Below, in pieces: positions 26,636 to 35,235 of a DNA stretch of 64,000 nt (positions are counted from its first letter, which is position 1; every line of letters starts with the position of its first letter). The position numbers and the translations under genes are program-made. Source of the stretch: an uncultured Akkermansia sp. (GTDB taxonomy: Bacteria > Verrucomicrobiota > Verrucomicrobiia > Verrucomicrobiales > Akkermansiaceae); assembly GCA_905200945.1 (NCBI GenBank), contig CAJKMG010000010.1, forward strand, positions 1 through 64,000, written 5' to 3'. The notes under the pieces were generated by a model that was given only the letters and a program-made list of their open reading frames with translations, was not told where the DNA came from and ran no database searches.

Positions 26636-27070
26636 ATGAAAAACAACCCTGTCAGAAAACACCTTCTTTACTGTTGTGCCGGAAGCGCCATATCTGCCCT
26701 CCTGGCCTTTTCCTTCCCCGCCGCGGAAGCCGGGATTCACCTGCATGGCGAAATCCGCATGCCTGCGGCAGGGCAAGCCGGTTTCCTGTATGACCCCTCC
26801 GGATTCCCCATCTGGGGATATTCCCCATGCGGACGGCCCATTTACGCCTATACCCCTGCAGGCGCCCCCATTTACGTTATCAGGGGCATCTACCGCGGCT
26901 GCCATGTTCCTGCATGGAACCCCAGGCCGCATTATCACGGCCCTTTCTGGCCGGCGGGCGTCTGCCGCGTCCCCCATGCCGCACGCTTTAGGCCATGTCC
27001 ACCCCCTGTCCGGCCCCACCGCCCCAGATTCCCTCACGAAAGACACCCTCCCCGTTTCCACCGCCGGTAA
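26636..27070 (+). CDS. Small secreted Pro/Gly/His-rich protein
   Basis: ATG 26636 opens MKNNPVRKHLLYCCAGS followed by a hydrophobic core and AAEAGIH, a convincing signal peptide. The mature 115 residues are rich in Pro, Gly, Tyr, His and Arg, with short repeats of the type GFPIWGYSPCGRPIYAY and APIYVIRG. The C-terminal 30 residues are a Pro/His/Arg-rich tail. No family is recognised. There is no clear Shine-Dalgarno. Compositional bias makes coding potential somewhat uncertain. Confidence 0.5.
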   Translation: MKNNPVRKHLLYCCAGSAISALLAFSFPAAEAGIHLHGEIRMPAAGQAGFLYDPSGFPIWGYSPCGRPIYAYTPAGAPIYVIRGIYRGCHVPAWNPRPHYHGPFWPAGVCRVPHAARFRPCPPPVRPHRPRFPHERHPPRFHRR

Positions 27071-27088
27071 ACCAGCTCAACCTTTCCT

Positions 27089-28102
27089 TTATTCCGGGAA
27101 AGAAAGGCCGTACCAGCCCTCCCCCAGCAGCCGGACCAGCGTAAAAGAATATTCCCCCTTGCTGTTTGGCTCCTTGCTGCGGGAAAGAAGAACCCGCGCA
27201 CGGAGCATGCCAGCCTCGTCATTGGCGTTCAACACCCGGTAGGGGGAATGTTCCATCTCCTCATTGAGTTTAAACAACATGAACAAACGCTTGCCCATTT
27301 CCGATTTTCTGGGGACATACACCATGGGACGGGCAATGCTGCGCCCCTCGGAACCGTTCATCCCGGGAGCAATCAGCTTAAATGCGTACTCATCCTTATT
27401 TTCCGACATGCGCTCCCGAACCATCCACACGCGGAACTCCGCAATATCCTCCCCTTTTCCCCGTACAAAATCTTCCCAGTTCATCGGCTGAAAGCGGGCA
27501 AACTGCTGCCAGTCCAGCTTCCAGGAGCCATCCTGTTCATCCTTGAAAAAACAGAATTCCATATCAGGAGCCTTTTCAAAACCAATCAGGAGCTGGGCAC
27601 AGGGATGCCCCTCCACCTCAAACACGGCAAAGCTTTTAGGCCCCTTGGGCTTGCTGACAATCGCCTCGGGCGGAGACATGGCGTAATGCCTGACCATCAA
27701 AGGAAGCGATTGCAGGGAATTCCACACAAAAGAGGATTTTTGAACCACATCCGCGGCGCTCAGATATTTCTGGGCTTCCGCCAGGCAGTTGCGCAGCAAC
27801 TCCTGCTTTTCCATCGGAGGAACGTGACGGGGAGGCCAGAAACTGTAGTCCACCTTGTCTTTCAGCGCAGCTTTCAACTCTCCGGACAACATATCCGGCG
27901 TGGCGCAAATCCGCGCGGCCGCTCCGGAATCCAGGGACGCCTGGCGCTTCTGGAGCCAGAAAAAAAGACCGCCGAAAAACATTCCCAGCGCAATCACGAA
28001 AAAAATGACGGAAAGAATGCGGCCCAGCGCAAAGCCCGCTTCTCCGCCGTGACTGCGCACACGCCGGGCAAAAGGATGGCTTTTTTCAAATAAATCACTC
28101 AT
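27089..28102 (-). CDS. Membrane-anchored protein of unknown function
   Basis: I chose ATG 28102 (MSDLFEKSHPFARRVRS) because the upstream extension to 28195 is Cys-rich and unlike a start region. One membrane helix (about 29-50, ILSVIFFVIALGMFFGGLFF) follows a short basic cytoplasmic segment; the remaining 285 residues are probably periplasmic. They contain strand-rich sequence such as FAVFEVEGHPCAQLLIGF and WKLDWQQFARF. No known domain was recognised. It converges tail-to-tail with the small secreted protein gene at 27070. Confidence 0.7.
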   Translation of the reverse strand: MSDLFEKSHPFARRVRSHGGEAGFALGRILSVIFFVIALGMFFGGLFFWLQKRQASLDSGAAARICATPDMLSGELKAALKDKVDYSFWPPRHVPPMEKQELLRNCLAEAQKYLSAADVVQKSSFVWNSLQSLPLMVRHYAMSPPEAIVSKPKGPKSFAVFEVEGHPCAQLLIGFEKAPDMEFCFFKDEQDGSWKLDWQQFARFQPMNWEDFVRGKGEDIAEFRVWMVRERMSENKDEYAFKLIAPGMNGSEGRSIARPMVYVPRKSEMGKRLFMLFKLNEEMEHSPYRVLNANDEAGMLRARVLLSRSKEPNSKGEYSFTLVRLLGEGWYGLSFPE

Positions 28103-28311
28103 TTTAAAACGGAAATATCCACAGAAAACAATCTCGGAAAGATGGTCACACACTACCGGAACGCCCAAGGCAACGCAACGATAAAAAACAGACACATTTT
28201 TTTATCCCTGCCGGAGAAAATTGTTTCACATCCACATGCGGGTGATGTACATTAAACCGGACGAGTTTCAAGAGCTCCCACCTTACCTTTCACCCCCCTC
28301 TTTTTAACGCT

Positions 28312-28899
28312 ATGTTTGGATCATTCACTACCGTTCCCGCCCCCAAAGGCAATAAAAATCCTGAATCCACCCCCAGCTGGATGGATGTAGCCAAGAGCCA
28401 GGATATCCCCGAACCGGTTGCGGAAGCCGTTCCTTCCTACGCCCCCACCACCCGCGTCCAGCAGCTGACCCGCAATGTGCTGAACTCCGATGTGGAGGTA
28501 ATTGGTTCCCTGCGTTTTTCCGACGACCTGCTGATTGACGGTACCGTGGAAGGCGACATTTCCTCCGAAGGGGTGCTTTCCGTGGGTCAGAACGCCGTCA
28601 TCCGGGCGGAAATCAACACCAAGTCCGTCATCATCCACGGCAAGGTCATCGGTAATGTAACGGTTACGGACCGCGTGGAACTGAAAAGCACGGCAGAACT
28701 TGTAGGAGACATCCAGGCCGCCTCCCTGGCTATTGAAGGCGGTGCAATTTTCATCGGGCATTCTACTGTAGGCGCTCCCACGGTAGGCGCCACAGGAATC
28801 TCGGCTGCCAAGAAAGCGTCTTCCGTCCAGGCCTTCGCTCCGGAGCCGGAATCCCCTGCTCCGGCCAGCCAAAGCACGCTGGATATTGACGCGGAATAA
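28312..28899 (+). CDS. Bactofilin
   Basis: Bactofilins polymerise into filaments that organise cell shape and envelope synthesis. The protein has a flexible N-terminus of about 55 residues, then the bactofilin core (about 60-150) with short beta-helix repeats of LIDGTVEGDISSEGVLSVG type and HGKVIGNVTVTDRVELKST. The C-terminal tail is Ala/Pro/Glu-rich. Length (195) is usual. It is the first of two adjacent bactofilin genes. Confidence 0.92.
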   Translation: MFGSFTTVPAPKGNKNPESTPSWMDVAKSQDIPEPVAEAVPSYAPTTRVQQLTRNVLNSDVEVIGSLRFSDDLLIDGTVEGDISSEGVLSVGQNAVIRAEINTKSVIIHGKVIGNVTVTDRVELKSTAELVGDIQAASLAIEGGAIFIGHSTVGAPTVGATGISAAKKASSVQAFAPEPESPAPASQSTLDIDAE

Positions 28900-28929
28900 A
28901 AACTCTCCGCCTGCTATTGCTATTCCCAG

Positions 28930-28970
28930 GGGCGGCAAAAGAACAAACCGTTCTTTTGCCGCCCTCTTTG
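28930..28970 (+). terminator. Hairpin between the two bactofilin genes
   Basis: GGGCGGCAAAAGAAC (28930-28944) pairs perfectly with GTTCTTTTGCCGCCC (28950-28964), with a 5-base loop. TCTTTG follows, a weak T-run, so it may be a terminator or attenuator ahead of the ATG at 28975. Confidence 0.6.
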
Positions 28971-28974
28971 TTCC

Positions 28975-29613
28975 ATGAACCTTCCCTTCCATCCCATTCC
29001 CCGGCTCAGCACCACGCCCTCCGGAAAAATCAGTCATCCCTCTCCGGCACCGCCCTGGACACTCCCGCCAACTGCGGAAAACAGCCCGGCGCCTGTCCGG
29101 GAAGTGGAATGCTTCTCCTGCCGCAAAATCACTTCCGTTCCCGCCACGGCAGTTTCCGCCAGGTGCAGCCATTGCTCCGCGTATATCAAACTGGACGACG
29201 TCATTTTACACAGCAGAACGCACCGGACCAAAGTGCAGACTTGCGGAAGCGTTACCGTACAGGCCAATGCAGACCTGAAAGGGCTGAACATCGAATGCCG
29301 TGACCTGGTCTTACACGGCAGGGCATCCGGTGATTTCCTGTGTCGCGGCGTCTGCAAAATCAAAACGGACCAGCACATCTCCGGTTCCATCACCGCCCGC
29401 AGAATGGTGGTGGAAAAAAAGACGACGGTGCTGGTGACAGGAACCATCCGCGTGGAAAACATCTGGATACAGGGTTCCCTGGAAGGAACGCTTACGGCGG
29501 ATGAAACCGTCACCATCCACCGACACGCCAAATTCCTGGGAGATATCACGGCGCGCCGCCTCATCATTGAGGAAGGCGGCACGCACCAGGGTTCCTTTAC
29601 CCGTCTTATATAA
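28975..29613 (+). CDS. Bactofilin-like protein with N-terminal zinc ribbon
   Basis: A proline-rich N-terminus (1-43) is followed by a zinc ribbon with Cys46, Cys49, Cys64 and Cys67 in CFSC...CSHC. From about residue 85 to 205 the sequence is bactofilin-like, with repeated short strands such as GRASGDFLCRG, HISGSITARRMVV, TGTIRVENIWI and KFLGDITARRLII. The gene lies directly after a canonical bactofilin, so a shared filament is plausible. A zinc ribbon on a bactofilin is unusual. The stop is 1 base before the UvrA paralogue start. Confidence 0.8.
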   Translation: MNLPFHPIPRLSTTPSGKISHPSPAPPWTLPPTAENSPAPVREVECFSCRKITSVPATAVSARCSHCSAYIKLDDVILHSRTHRTKVQTCGSVTVQANADLKGLNIECRDLVLHGRASGDFLCRGVCKIKTDQHISGSITARRMVVEKKTTVLVTGTIRVENIWIQGSLEGTLTADETVTIHRHAKFLGDITARRLIIEEGGTHQGSFTRLI

Positions 29614-29614
29614 C

Positions 29615-32116
29615 ATGAATCTTCCCATCTCCATCCGCGGTGCGCGCCAGCACAACCTCCGGAACCTGAATCTGGATCTTCCGTCCAACAAGCTCATCGC
29701 ATTCTGTGGCCCTTCCGGCTCCGGAAAATCCACCCTGGCTTTCGATACTCTTTTTTCCGAATCCCGCAGGCGTTTTCTGGACTGCCTGTCGGCGCGCTCC
29801 AGGCAGGGTATGGATCAACCGGAAAAACCGGAAGTGGACAGCATTACCGGGCTGCCTCCGGCCCTGTGCCTGGAGCAATCCGCCAGGCAACAGAGTTCCC
29901 GCACCCTGTTGGGGAGCATCACGGAAATTCTGGACTACCTGCGCATCCTTTACGCGGCTGCCGGCACGCCCCATGACCCGGAAACAGGAAAGGAACTGGA
30001 ACGCAAGAGCCCGGACCGGATTACGGAGGAACTCGTTTCCCTGCCGGAACACACACGCCTGATTCTGGCCGCTCCGGCGGAAAACCTGCTGGCCCAGGAT
30101 CCCGCAGCGACGCTGGGCGACTTCCAGCGGCAGGGCTTCCTCCGGGTTTACTGGAACGGGGAAATGCGGGATATTGAAGAAATAAGTTCCCCCGTCCCCC
30201 CGCCTCCGGACGCGGCCCTGGTCATTGACCGCCTCATCGTCAGAGGGGAAAATACGGCATCGCGCATTGCGGATTCCCTGCAAACGGCTCTCCGTATCAA
30301 TCCGGACGAGGTGCGGGCCATCATCACCATACCGGGAGAGGAAGCCTCAATCCGGGCCTTCCACACCCGTTACCGCAATCCGGAAACAGGATTCCTTCTG
30401 CCCCGGCTTACACCCCGCCATTTCTCCTTCAACTCCCCGCTGGGAGCATGCCCCTCCTGCCGGGGGACTGGCCTGAATGAACAGGAAAACGGTCCGTGCC
30501 GCGCCTGCGGAGGCCTTCGCCTTTCCCCTCTGGCCCTGGCCGTCACCATGCCTGCGCCGGATCGGGCCTATAATCTTGCGGAACTGACGGCTCTTCCGCT
30601 GGAAGACATGGCAGGAGAACTGGAACGCCTGAAAACGCCCCCCTCCCTGGCGGCGGCATTGAACCCGCTCATGGAGGAAATCAACAAACGCGTGCGTTTC
30701 CTGAATGAGCTGGGACTCTCCTACCTGTCCCTGGACCGCCAGGCAAACACCCTTTCCGGAGGCGAACTGCAGAGGGCGCGCCTGGCCTCCCAGCTGGGAG
30801 GCGGCCTTTCCGGAGTCCTTTACATCCTGGACGAACCCACGGCCGGACTGCACCCCGCCGATACGGACCGCCTGCTCCGCGCTCTCCGGACGCTCCGGAA
30901 CCAGGGCAACACAGTCCTGGTCGTAGAGCATGATGAGCAAATTCTAACCGCGGCGGATCACCTGGTGGACATGGGCCCCGGCTCCGGAACCAACGGAGGC
31001 CGTATTCTGGCACAGGGCTCCCTTGCGGAGATAATGGGAAATGCCGGAAGCCCCACAGGGGAATGGCTTTCAGGCAAGCGAAACATGCCCGCCTCCGGAC
31101 GCAAGACGGCTCCTGCAGGGCGTCTGGTACTGACCGGAGCGGACAAGCACAACCTCAACAACGTCACTCTGAATATCCCGGTCGGCACATTAACCTGCAT
31201 CTCCGGCCCTTCCGGTTCTGGGAAATCCACCCTTGTCCGGGACTGCCTCATCCCCGCGGTCAGGCAAGACCTCTCCGGGAAAAAGGGTATTCCGCGCCGC
31301 GTGCAGGGAACGGAACACTTCAACCGCCTCGTCGTCATCGACCAGTCGCCCATCGGCAAAACGCCGCGCTCCACACCGGCCACCGCTACCGGCCTGCTCC
31401 AGGTGCTGCGCCCCCTTTATGCACAGCTCCCCCTTTCCAAGCAGAGGGGATATACGGCGGCGCGCTTTTCCCCCAACATCCGCGGAGGCCGTTGTGAACG
31501 GTGTCAGGGAACAGGCATGATTGAAGTGGACATGAACTTTCTGGGAAATGTGGCACTGCCCTGCGACGCCTGCCACGGGCAGTGCTACAACAGGGAAACG
31601 CTGGAAGTCACCTGGAAAGGAAAATCCATTGCCCAGGCGCTGGCCCTGACCGTGGACGAAGCGGCGGACTTCTTTTCCTCCCTGCCCAGAGCCGCCGCCA
31701 TCCTGAAAAGCATGCAGGACGTAGGGTTGGGATACCTCAATCTCAACCGCAGGGCGGACACCCTTTCCGGCGGAGAATCCCAGCGCATAAAAATAGCTGC
31801 GGAACTGGCCAAAGCCCCAGCCTGGAAACTGGCGGAAGACGGGAAACGGGCCCTGTTCATTCTGGACGAACCTACCAGCGGCCTTCACTTCAATGAAGTG
31901 GCCCTTCTCCTGGCAGCCCTTTTCCGCCTGAGGGATGCCGGGCACACCATCCTCTGCGTGGAACACCACAAGGACCTGCTCAATGCCGCAGACTACCTGG
32001 TGGACATGGGCCCCGGAGCCGGCAGACACGGAGGCAATATCGTGGCCGAGGGTTCCCCCGCAGATGTAGCGTCCAATCCGGAAGCGCCCACTTCGCCCTG
32101 GCTCGTCCCCCGTTAA
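29615..32116 (+). CDS. UvrA paralogue (excinuclease ABC subunit A-like ATPase)
   Basis: The 833-residue protein has two ABC modules. The first has Walker A GPSGSGKSTLAF, zinc-module Cys pairs in CPSCRGTG and CRACGG, the signature TLSGGELQRARLAS and YILDEPTAGLHP. The second has GPSGSGKSTLVRDC, CERCQGTG and CDACHG, TLSGGESQRIKIAAE and FILDEPTSGLHF. UvrA recognises damaged DNA. The segment that usually reads PHCPxCG early in UvrA is PHDPETG here, so that cysteine pair is lost. It is shorter than canonical UvrA (about 940). It may be a specialised paralogue, as in antibiotic-resistance UvrA-like proteins. Confidence 0.88.
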   Translation: MNLPISIRGARQHNLRNLNLDLPSNKLIAFCGPSGSGKSTLAFDTLFSESRRRFLDCLSARSRQGMDQPEKPEVDSITGLPPALCLEQSARQQSSRTLLGSITEILDYLRILYAAAGTPHDPETGKELERKSPDRITEELVSLPEHTRLILAAPAENLLAQDPAATLGDFQRQGFLRVYWNGEMRDIEEISSPVPPPPDAALVIDRLIVRGENTASRIADSLQTALRINPDEVRAIITIPGEEASIRAFHTRYRNPETGFLLPRLTPRHFSFNSPLGACPSCRGTGLNEQENGPCRACGGLRLSPLALAVTMPAPDRAYNLAELTALPLEDMAGELERLKTPPSLAAALNPLMEEINKRVRFLNELGLSYLSLDRQANTLSGGELQRARLASQLGGGLSGVLYILDEPTAGLHPADTDRLLRALRTLRNQGNTVLVVEHDEQILTAADHLVDMGPGSGTNGGRILAQGSLAEIMGNAGSPTGEWLSGKRNMPASGRKTAPAGRLVLTGADKHNLNNVTLNIPVGTLTCISGPSGSGKSTLVRDCLIPAVRQDLSGKKGIPRRVQGTEHFNRLVVIDQSPIGKTPRSTPATATGLLQVLRPLYAQLPLSKQRGYTAARFSPNIRGGRCERCQGTGMIEVDMNFLGNVALPCDACHGQCYNRETLEVTWKGKSIAQALALTVDEAADFFSSLPRAAAILKSMQDVGLGYLNLNRRADTLSGGESQRIKIAAELAKAPAWKLAEDGKRALFILDEPTSGLHFNEVALLLAALFRLRDAGHTILCVEHHKDLLNAADYLVDMGPGAGRHGGNIVAEGSPADVASNPEAPTSPWLVPR

Positions 32117-32259
32117 CAACGGCAGAACCAGGAAATCATCCCTCGTCCCAGCCGCCGACGTTCCATTCCCGGCGTCTTCAGAAAAATTCCGCTTCTCCGG
32201 GATCTATTATCCCCCTTTCCCTGTTTATTATCTTGACGGACCTCCCGTTTTTTTCCCAA

Positions 32260-32284
32260 AAAAAGGAATCACGAATTCCTTTTT
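32260..32284 (+). promoter_or_regulatory. Hairpin before the IdeS-like protease start
   Basis: AAAAAGGAAT (32260-32269) and ATTCCTTTTT (32275-32284) are a perfect inverted repeat around a 5-base loop, ending 3 bases before the ATG at 32288. The AGGA here is the only Shine-Dalgarno-like sequence and would be hidden in the stem. A regulatory role is inferred. Confidence 0.4.
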
Positions 32285-32287
32285 CCT

Positions 32288-33313
32288 ATGGCTCTCCGTT
32301 TCCTCTCCCCGGTTCTGGCGGCGCTGCTCCTTCCCGGAACACTTCATGCCGCGCCCGTATTCCTTGAAAACGTCTCCGAATCCGGCGGATGGTATGATTG
32401 CAATAAAAAAACCAAATGGACATGGGGAACCAAGCCCCACCCCACCAACCCGTTAAATCCTCCGGTTTCCGCACGGCCCACCGAATGGCTGTACCTTCCT
32501 TATGATCAGAATATCTGCTGGGCGGCGGCAGCCTCCAACGTTCTCCAATGGTGGCAGGATACCAGAAGAGACATGAAATCCACCACGCCCAACGGGAAAT
32601 CCGACACTTACGATGTCATGCCGCAGGTTGCCCAGCTGGCTATTTACCAAACCATCTCCACGAACTGGACAAACAGCGGAGGCTCCGTAGAACAAGCCTA
32701 CAACTGGTGGATCAACGGCGGGATGCTGGATACCACAGCCTATCCAAGTCTTTCCACGACGACAGCTCCCGGAGGATACTGGAAAGAGCTGGGACTGACA
32801 GTCCCGCAGTCATCAAGCGGAGGAGCTGTTGACAACCCCTTATTTTCCGCATACAGCTTCTGGGACGGAGACACCAGAAGCGGAGTTTACCAGAAACTGG
32901 CAAACAGCATCAACAAAAACTGGGGAACCACTCTGACCATCGGGGAAGAAGGGAGAGGCCACGCCATCACCATGTGGGGCTACGATACGGATAAAAACGA
33001 CAATCTGGTTATTTACCTGACGGACTCGGACGACTATTCGGCAGGAATGTTCCGCCAGAAAGTAGTCGTGAACGACTATACGGATGAATACGGCCTTCCC
33101 CACTGCGACATTTATCTGACCAGCCTGGATGGAGAAAACGACGTGTACAATTATAATTACGAAGAAGCGGGACTGACGGGCATCCGCCTGGGAGAAATAC
33201 AGAGCTTCACCGCTCCGCTGGGGGACCTGAGAGTCCCGGAACCCGGCGCCGGAATCCTCTTCCTCTGCGGCTCATTCCTTGCCCTGTCCCGCCGCAGTCT
33301 TACTGGACGATAA
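32288..33313 (+). CDS. IdeS/Mac-like cysteine protease with PEP-CTERM tail
   Basis: The 341-residue protein has a signal peptide (about 1-21). NICWAAAASNVLQWWQDT (Cys77) and GHAITMWGYDTDKNDN (His225) followed by IYLTDSDD (Asp246 or Asp248) match the pattern of streptococcal IdeS (peptidase C66), whose triad is Cys94, His262 and Asp284 and which cuts IgG; spacing His-Asp is similar (21 versus 22). The C-terminus (about 316-341) is a PEP-CTERM signal: VPEPG, a hydrophobic stretch and SRRS. This is a substrate type for the exosortase encoded at 13158. The target, host immunoglobulin or other protein, is unknown. Confidence 0.8.
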   Translation: MALRFLSPVLAALLLPGTLHAAPVFLENVSESGGWYDCNKKTKWTWGTKPHPTNPLNPPVSARPTEWLYLPYDQNICWAAAASNVLQWWQDTRRDMKSTTPNGKSDTYDVMPQVAQLAIYQTISTNWTNSGGSVEQAYNWWINGGMLDTTAYPSLSTTTAPGGYWKELGLTVPQSSSGGAVDNPLFSAYSFWDGDTRSGVYQKLANSINKNWGTTLTIGEEGRGHAITMWGYDTDKNDNLVIYLTDSDDYSAGMFRQKVVVNDYTDEYGLPHCDIYLTSLDGENDVYNYNYEEAGLTGIRLGEIQSFTAPLGDLRVPEPGAGILFLCGSFLALSRRSLTGR

Positions 33314-33444
33314 AGCTTTCCGAACTCCGGCCCCAATAAAAACGGGTCTTGATTCTTATGGAGGAAATGTGCAGAATCGGCAAGCACACAAGTTCAGGAG
33401 AGCAAAAATTGTCCCAGTTGTTCCCCGGTGCGGTTACCTGTGAA

Positions 33445-34587
33445 ATGAATGACGCTTCCCACAACCACGGTGAGCAGGAAAACACCGTCTCCACCTATTC
33501 CGTCGACATAGAAACCCTTCAGCAAATCGCCCTGAAAGGAGACGCTCAGGCACTATTCCAGCTGGCGATCAACTACGAACAGGGACGCGGGGTGGCGGAA
33601 AACCAACAGGAAGCCTTTTACTGCTATCAGCAGGCGGCGGAACTGGGCCATGTTACCGCCCAGCTCAACCTGGGATGGGCCTATTCCAACGGCATCGGCG
33701 CCCCTCAGGATAACGACAAAGCCTTTTACTGGTATCGGAAAGCAGCCGAACAGGGACATCCCACCGCGCAATTCGACCTTGGGTTCTGTTATATCAACGG
33801 CCTGGGCGTGGAACGAGACGAACACCAGGCTATCGGCTGGTACAAAAAAGCGGCGGAACAGGGCCACGCGGTAGCCCAGCTCAACCTCGGCTGGATTTAT
33901 GCCAACAGCCCCAGCCGGAAAAACTGGGAACAGGCCGTATACTGGTACAAGCAGGCTGCGGAACAGGGTGACCCCCGCGCCCAGTATAACCTGGCCTGGT
34001 GCTATGGCAACGGAAGCGGAACCCCCAAAAACCCGCGGAAAGCCGCTTATTGGTATGAGGAGGCGGCCATGCAGAACCATGCTACGGCCCAATACAATCT
34101 GGGCTGGTGCTATGAAAACGGTTTCGGCGTAGAGCCGGATCTGGACAAAGCGCTGGTGTGGTATCACAAATCAGCCCTTCAGGGCCAGATTACGGCCCAA
34201 TACACACTGGGATGGTGCTACGGCAACGGCCGGGGCATGGAAGTGGACATGGCCAAAGCCGTCCACTGGTACACCAAAGCCGCCGAACAGGGACATACAA
34301 CAGCCCAGCTCAACCTGGGGTGGTGCCATCTGAACGGAAAAGGAACGCCCGTCAACCGGGAAGAAGCCCTGAAATGGTACCTTAAGGCGGCGGAACAGGG
34401 CAACGCCACAGCCATGTTCAATGTGGGCAACTGCTACGCCCACGGCTACGGCATTGAACAGGACGACAAACAGGCGGAAGAATGGTATCTGAAAGCCGTC
34501 CGGCACGGCAACAAAAAGGCCGCCAGCGCCCTGCGCCATCTGGCCTCCAAACAGGAAAAAGAAAAAAACACGGACTCAGAGGGCTGA
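33445..34587 (+). CDS. Sel1-repeat protein
   Basis: The protein is built of about nine full Sel1 units of 36 residues and one partial, each like AAEQGHPTAQFDLGFCYING. Sel1 repeats are TPR-like helical pairs used for protein contacts. I place the start at ATG 33445 (MNDASHNHGEQ); in-frame ATGs at 33349, 33358 and 33367 could extend it by 32 to 26 residues and cannot be excluded. No signal peptide is seen, so a cytoplasmic location is likely. The C-terminus is short and Lys/Glu-rich. Confidence 0.85.
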   Translation: MNDASHNHGEQENTVSTYSVDIETLQQIALKGDAQALFQLAINYEQGRGVAENQQEAFYCYQQAAELGHVTAQLNLGWAYSNGIGAPQDNDKAFYWYRKAAEQGHPTAQFDLGFCYINGLGVERDEHQAIGWYKKAAEQGHAVAQLNLGWIYANSPSRKNWEQAVYWYKQAAEQGDPRAQYNLAWCYGNGSGTPKNPRKAAYWYEEAAMQNHATAQYNLGWCYENGFGVEPDLDKALVWYHKSALQGQITAQYTLGWCYGNGRGMEVDMAKAVHWYTKAAEQGHTTAQLNLGWCHLNGKGTPVNREEALKWYLKAAEQGNATAMFNVGNCYAHGYGIEQDDKQAEEWYLKAVRHGNKKAASALRHLASKQEKEKNTDSEG

Positions 34588-34646
34588 AAAGGCGTTCCCC
34601 TGTTTGCCTCCACGGGAAATCCTAGCCCTACCCAGAACCCTGTCAT

Positions 34647-34677
34647 GAACACACGGGGGGGAGGGGGGGATGTGTTC
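34647..34677. repeat. Hairpin with G-tract loop (possible G-quadruplex)
   Basis: GAACACA (34647-34653) pairs with TGTGTTC (34671-34677). The loop is two runs of seven G separated by one A (34655-34669), enough for a G-quadruplex with one-base loops. It lies between two convergent genes. Folding is inferred. Confidence 0.5.
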
Positions 34678-34723
34678 CCGCTTGGGAATAAGATACCTGA
34701 CAGCCGTCAAAAACACCGGACTA

Positions 34724-35224
34724 TCATCGCCGCCTCTTCCTTCCGTCCGCCGAACCTTTGCGGGACAACCGTTCCACGGCCTCCGGCAAACGGGATGCGC
34801 CATCGCCGCCCAATGCTGCGTCAATATCTTCCAGCGCATGGATCAGGTCAATGACCTCCCGGCGGGGCAAAGCGCCTCCGGCCGGTACGCAGAAATGCGT
34901 GCGGCACGCTAACGGCCTGCCTTCATAAATCATGCATCTTCCCTGCCCGCTCAAGAAAGGGCAGCTCCCGTCCGGAGGCAGCTCCAACCGGGTGCGTCCG
35001 GAAGCACGCCACGCCTTCCAGGCCACCCATGCCTCACCCAGCGTTACATGCGGCGTCTCCCCGGTCAGGCGGAACCGGCAGCAATCCGCCGCACCGGTAC
35101 AGAAACGCTGGGCACGGGAAGCGCGGAAGGCACCTTCATCCAGAAGGCGCCGCACCTCCATCAGCATCCCGGCGGAGGGAACCATTCCCCCCGCCTTTCC
35201 CTGGCGGCATTTGCCACGCGCCAT
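34724..35224 (-). CDS. YkgJ-family cysteine cluster protein
   Basis: The 166-residue protein has the CxxxxxxCC...C...C...RPxxCRxxxC pattern of the YkgJ/CxxCxxCC family, thought to bind zinc or an Fe-S cluster: CTGAADCCRF, CPFLSGQGRCMIYEGRPLACRTHFC. Its start is 11 bases after the argJ stop. The C-terminus is charged. Function is unknown. Confidence 0.8.
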   Translation of the reverse strand: MARGKCRQGKAGGMVPSAGMLMEVRRLLDEGAFRASRAQRFCTGAADCCRFRLTGETPHVTLGEAWVAWKAWRASGRTRLELPPDGSCPFLSGQGRCMIYEGRPLACRTHFCVPAGGALPRREVIDLIHALEDIDAALGGDGASRLPEAVERLSRKGSADGRKRRR

Positions 35225-35235
35225 GACTGAACCGG

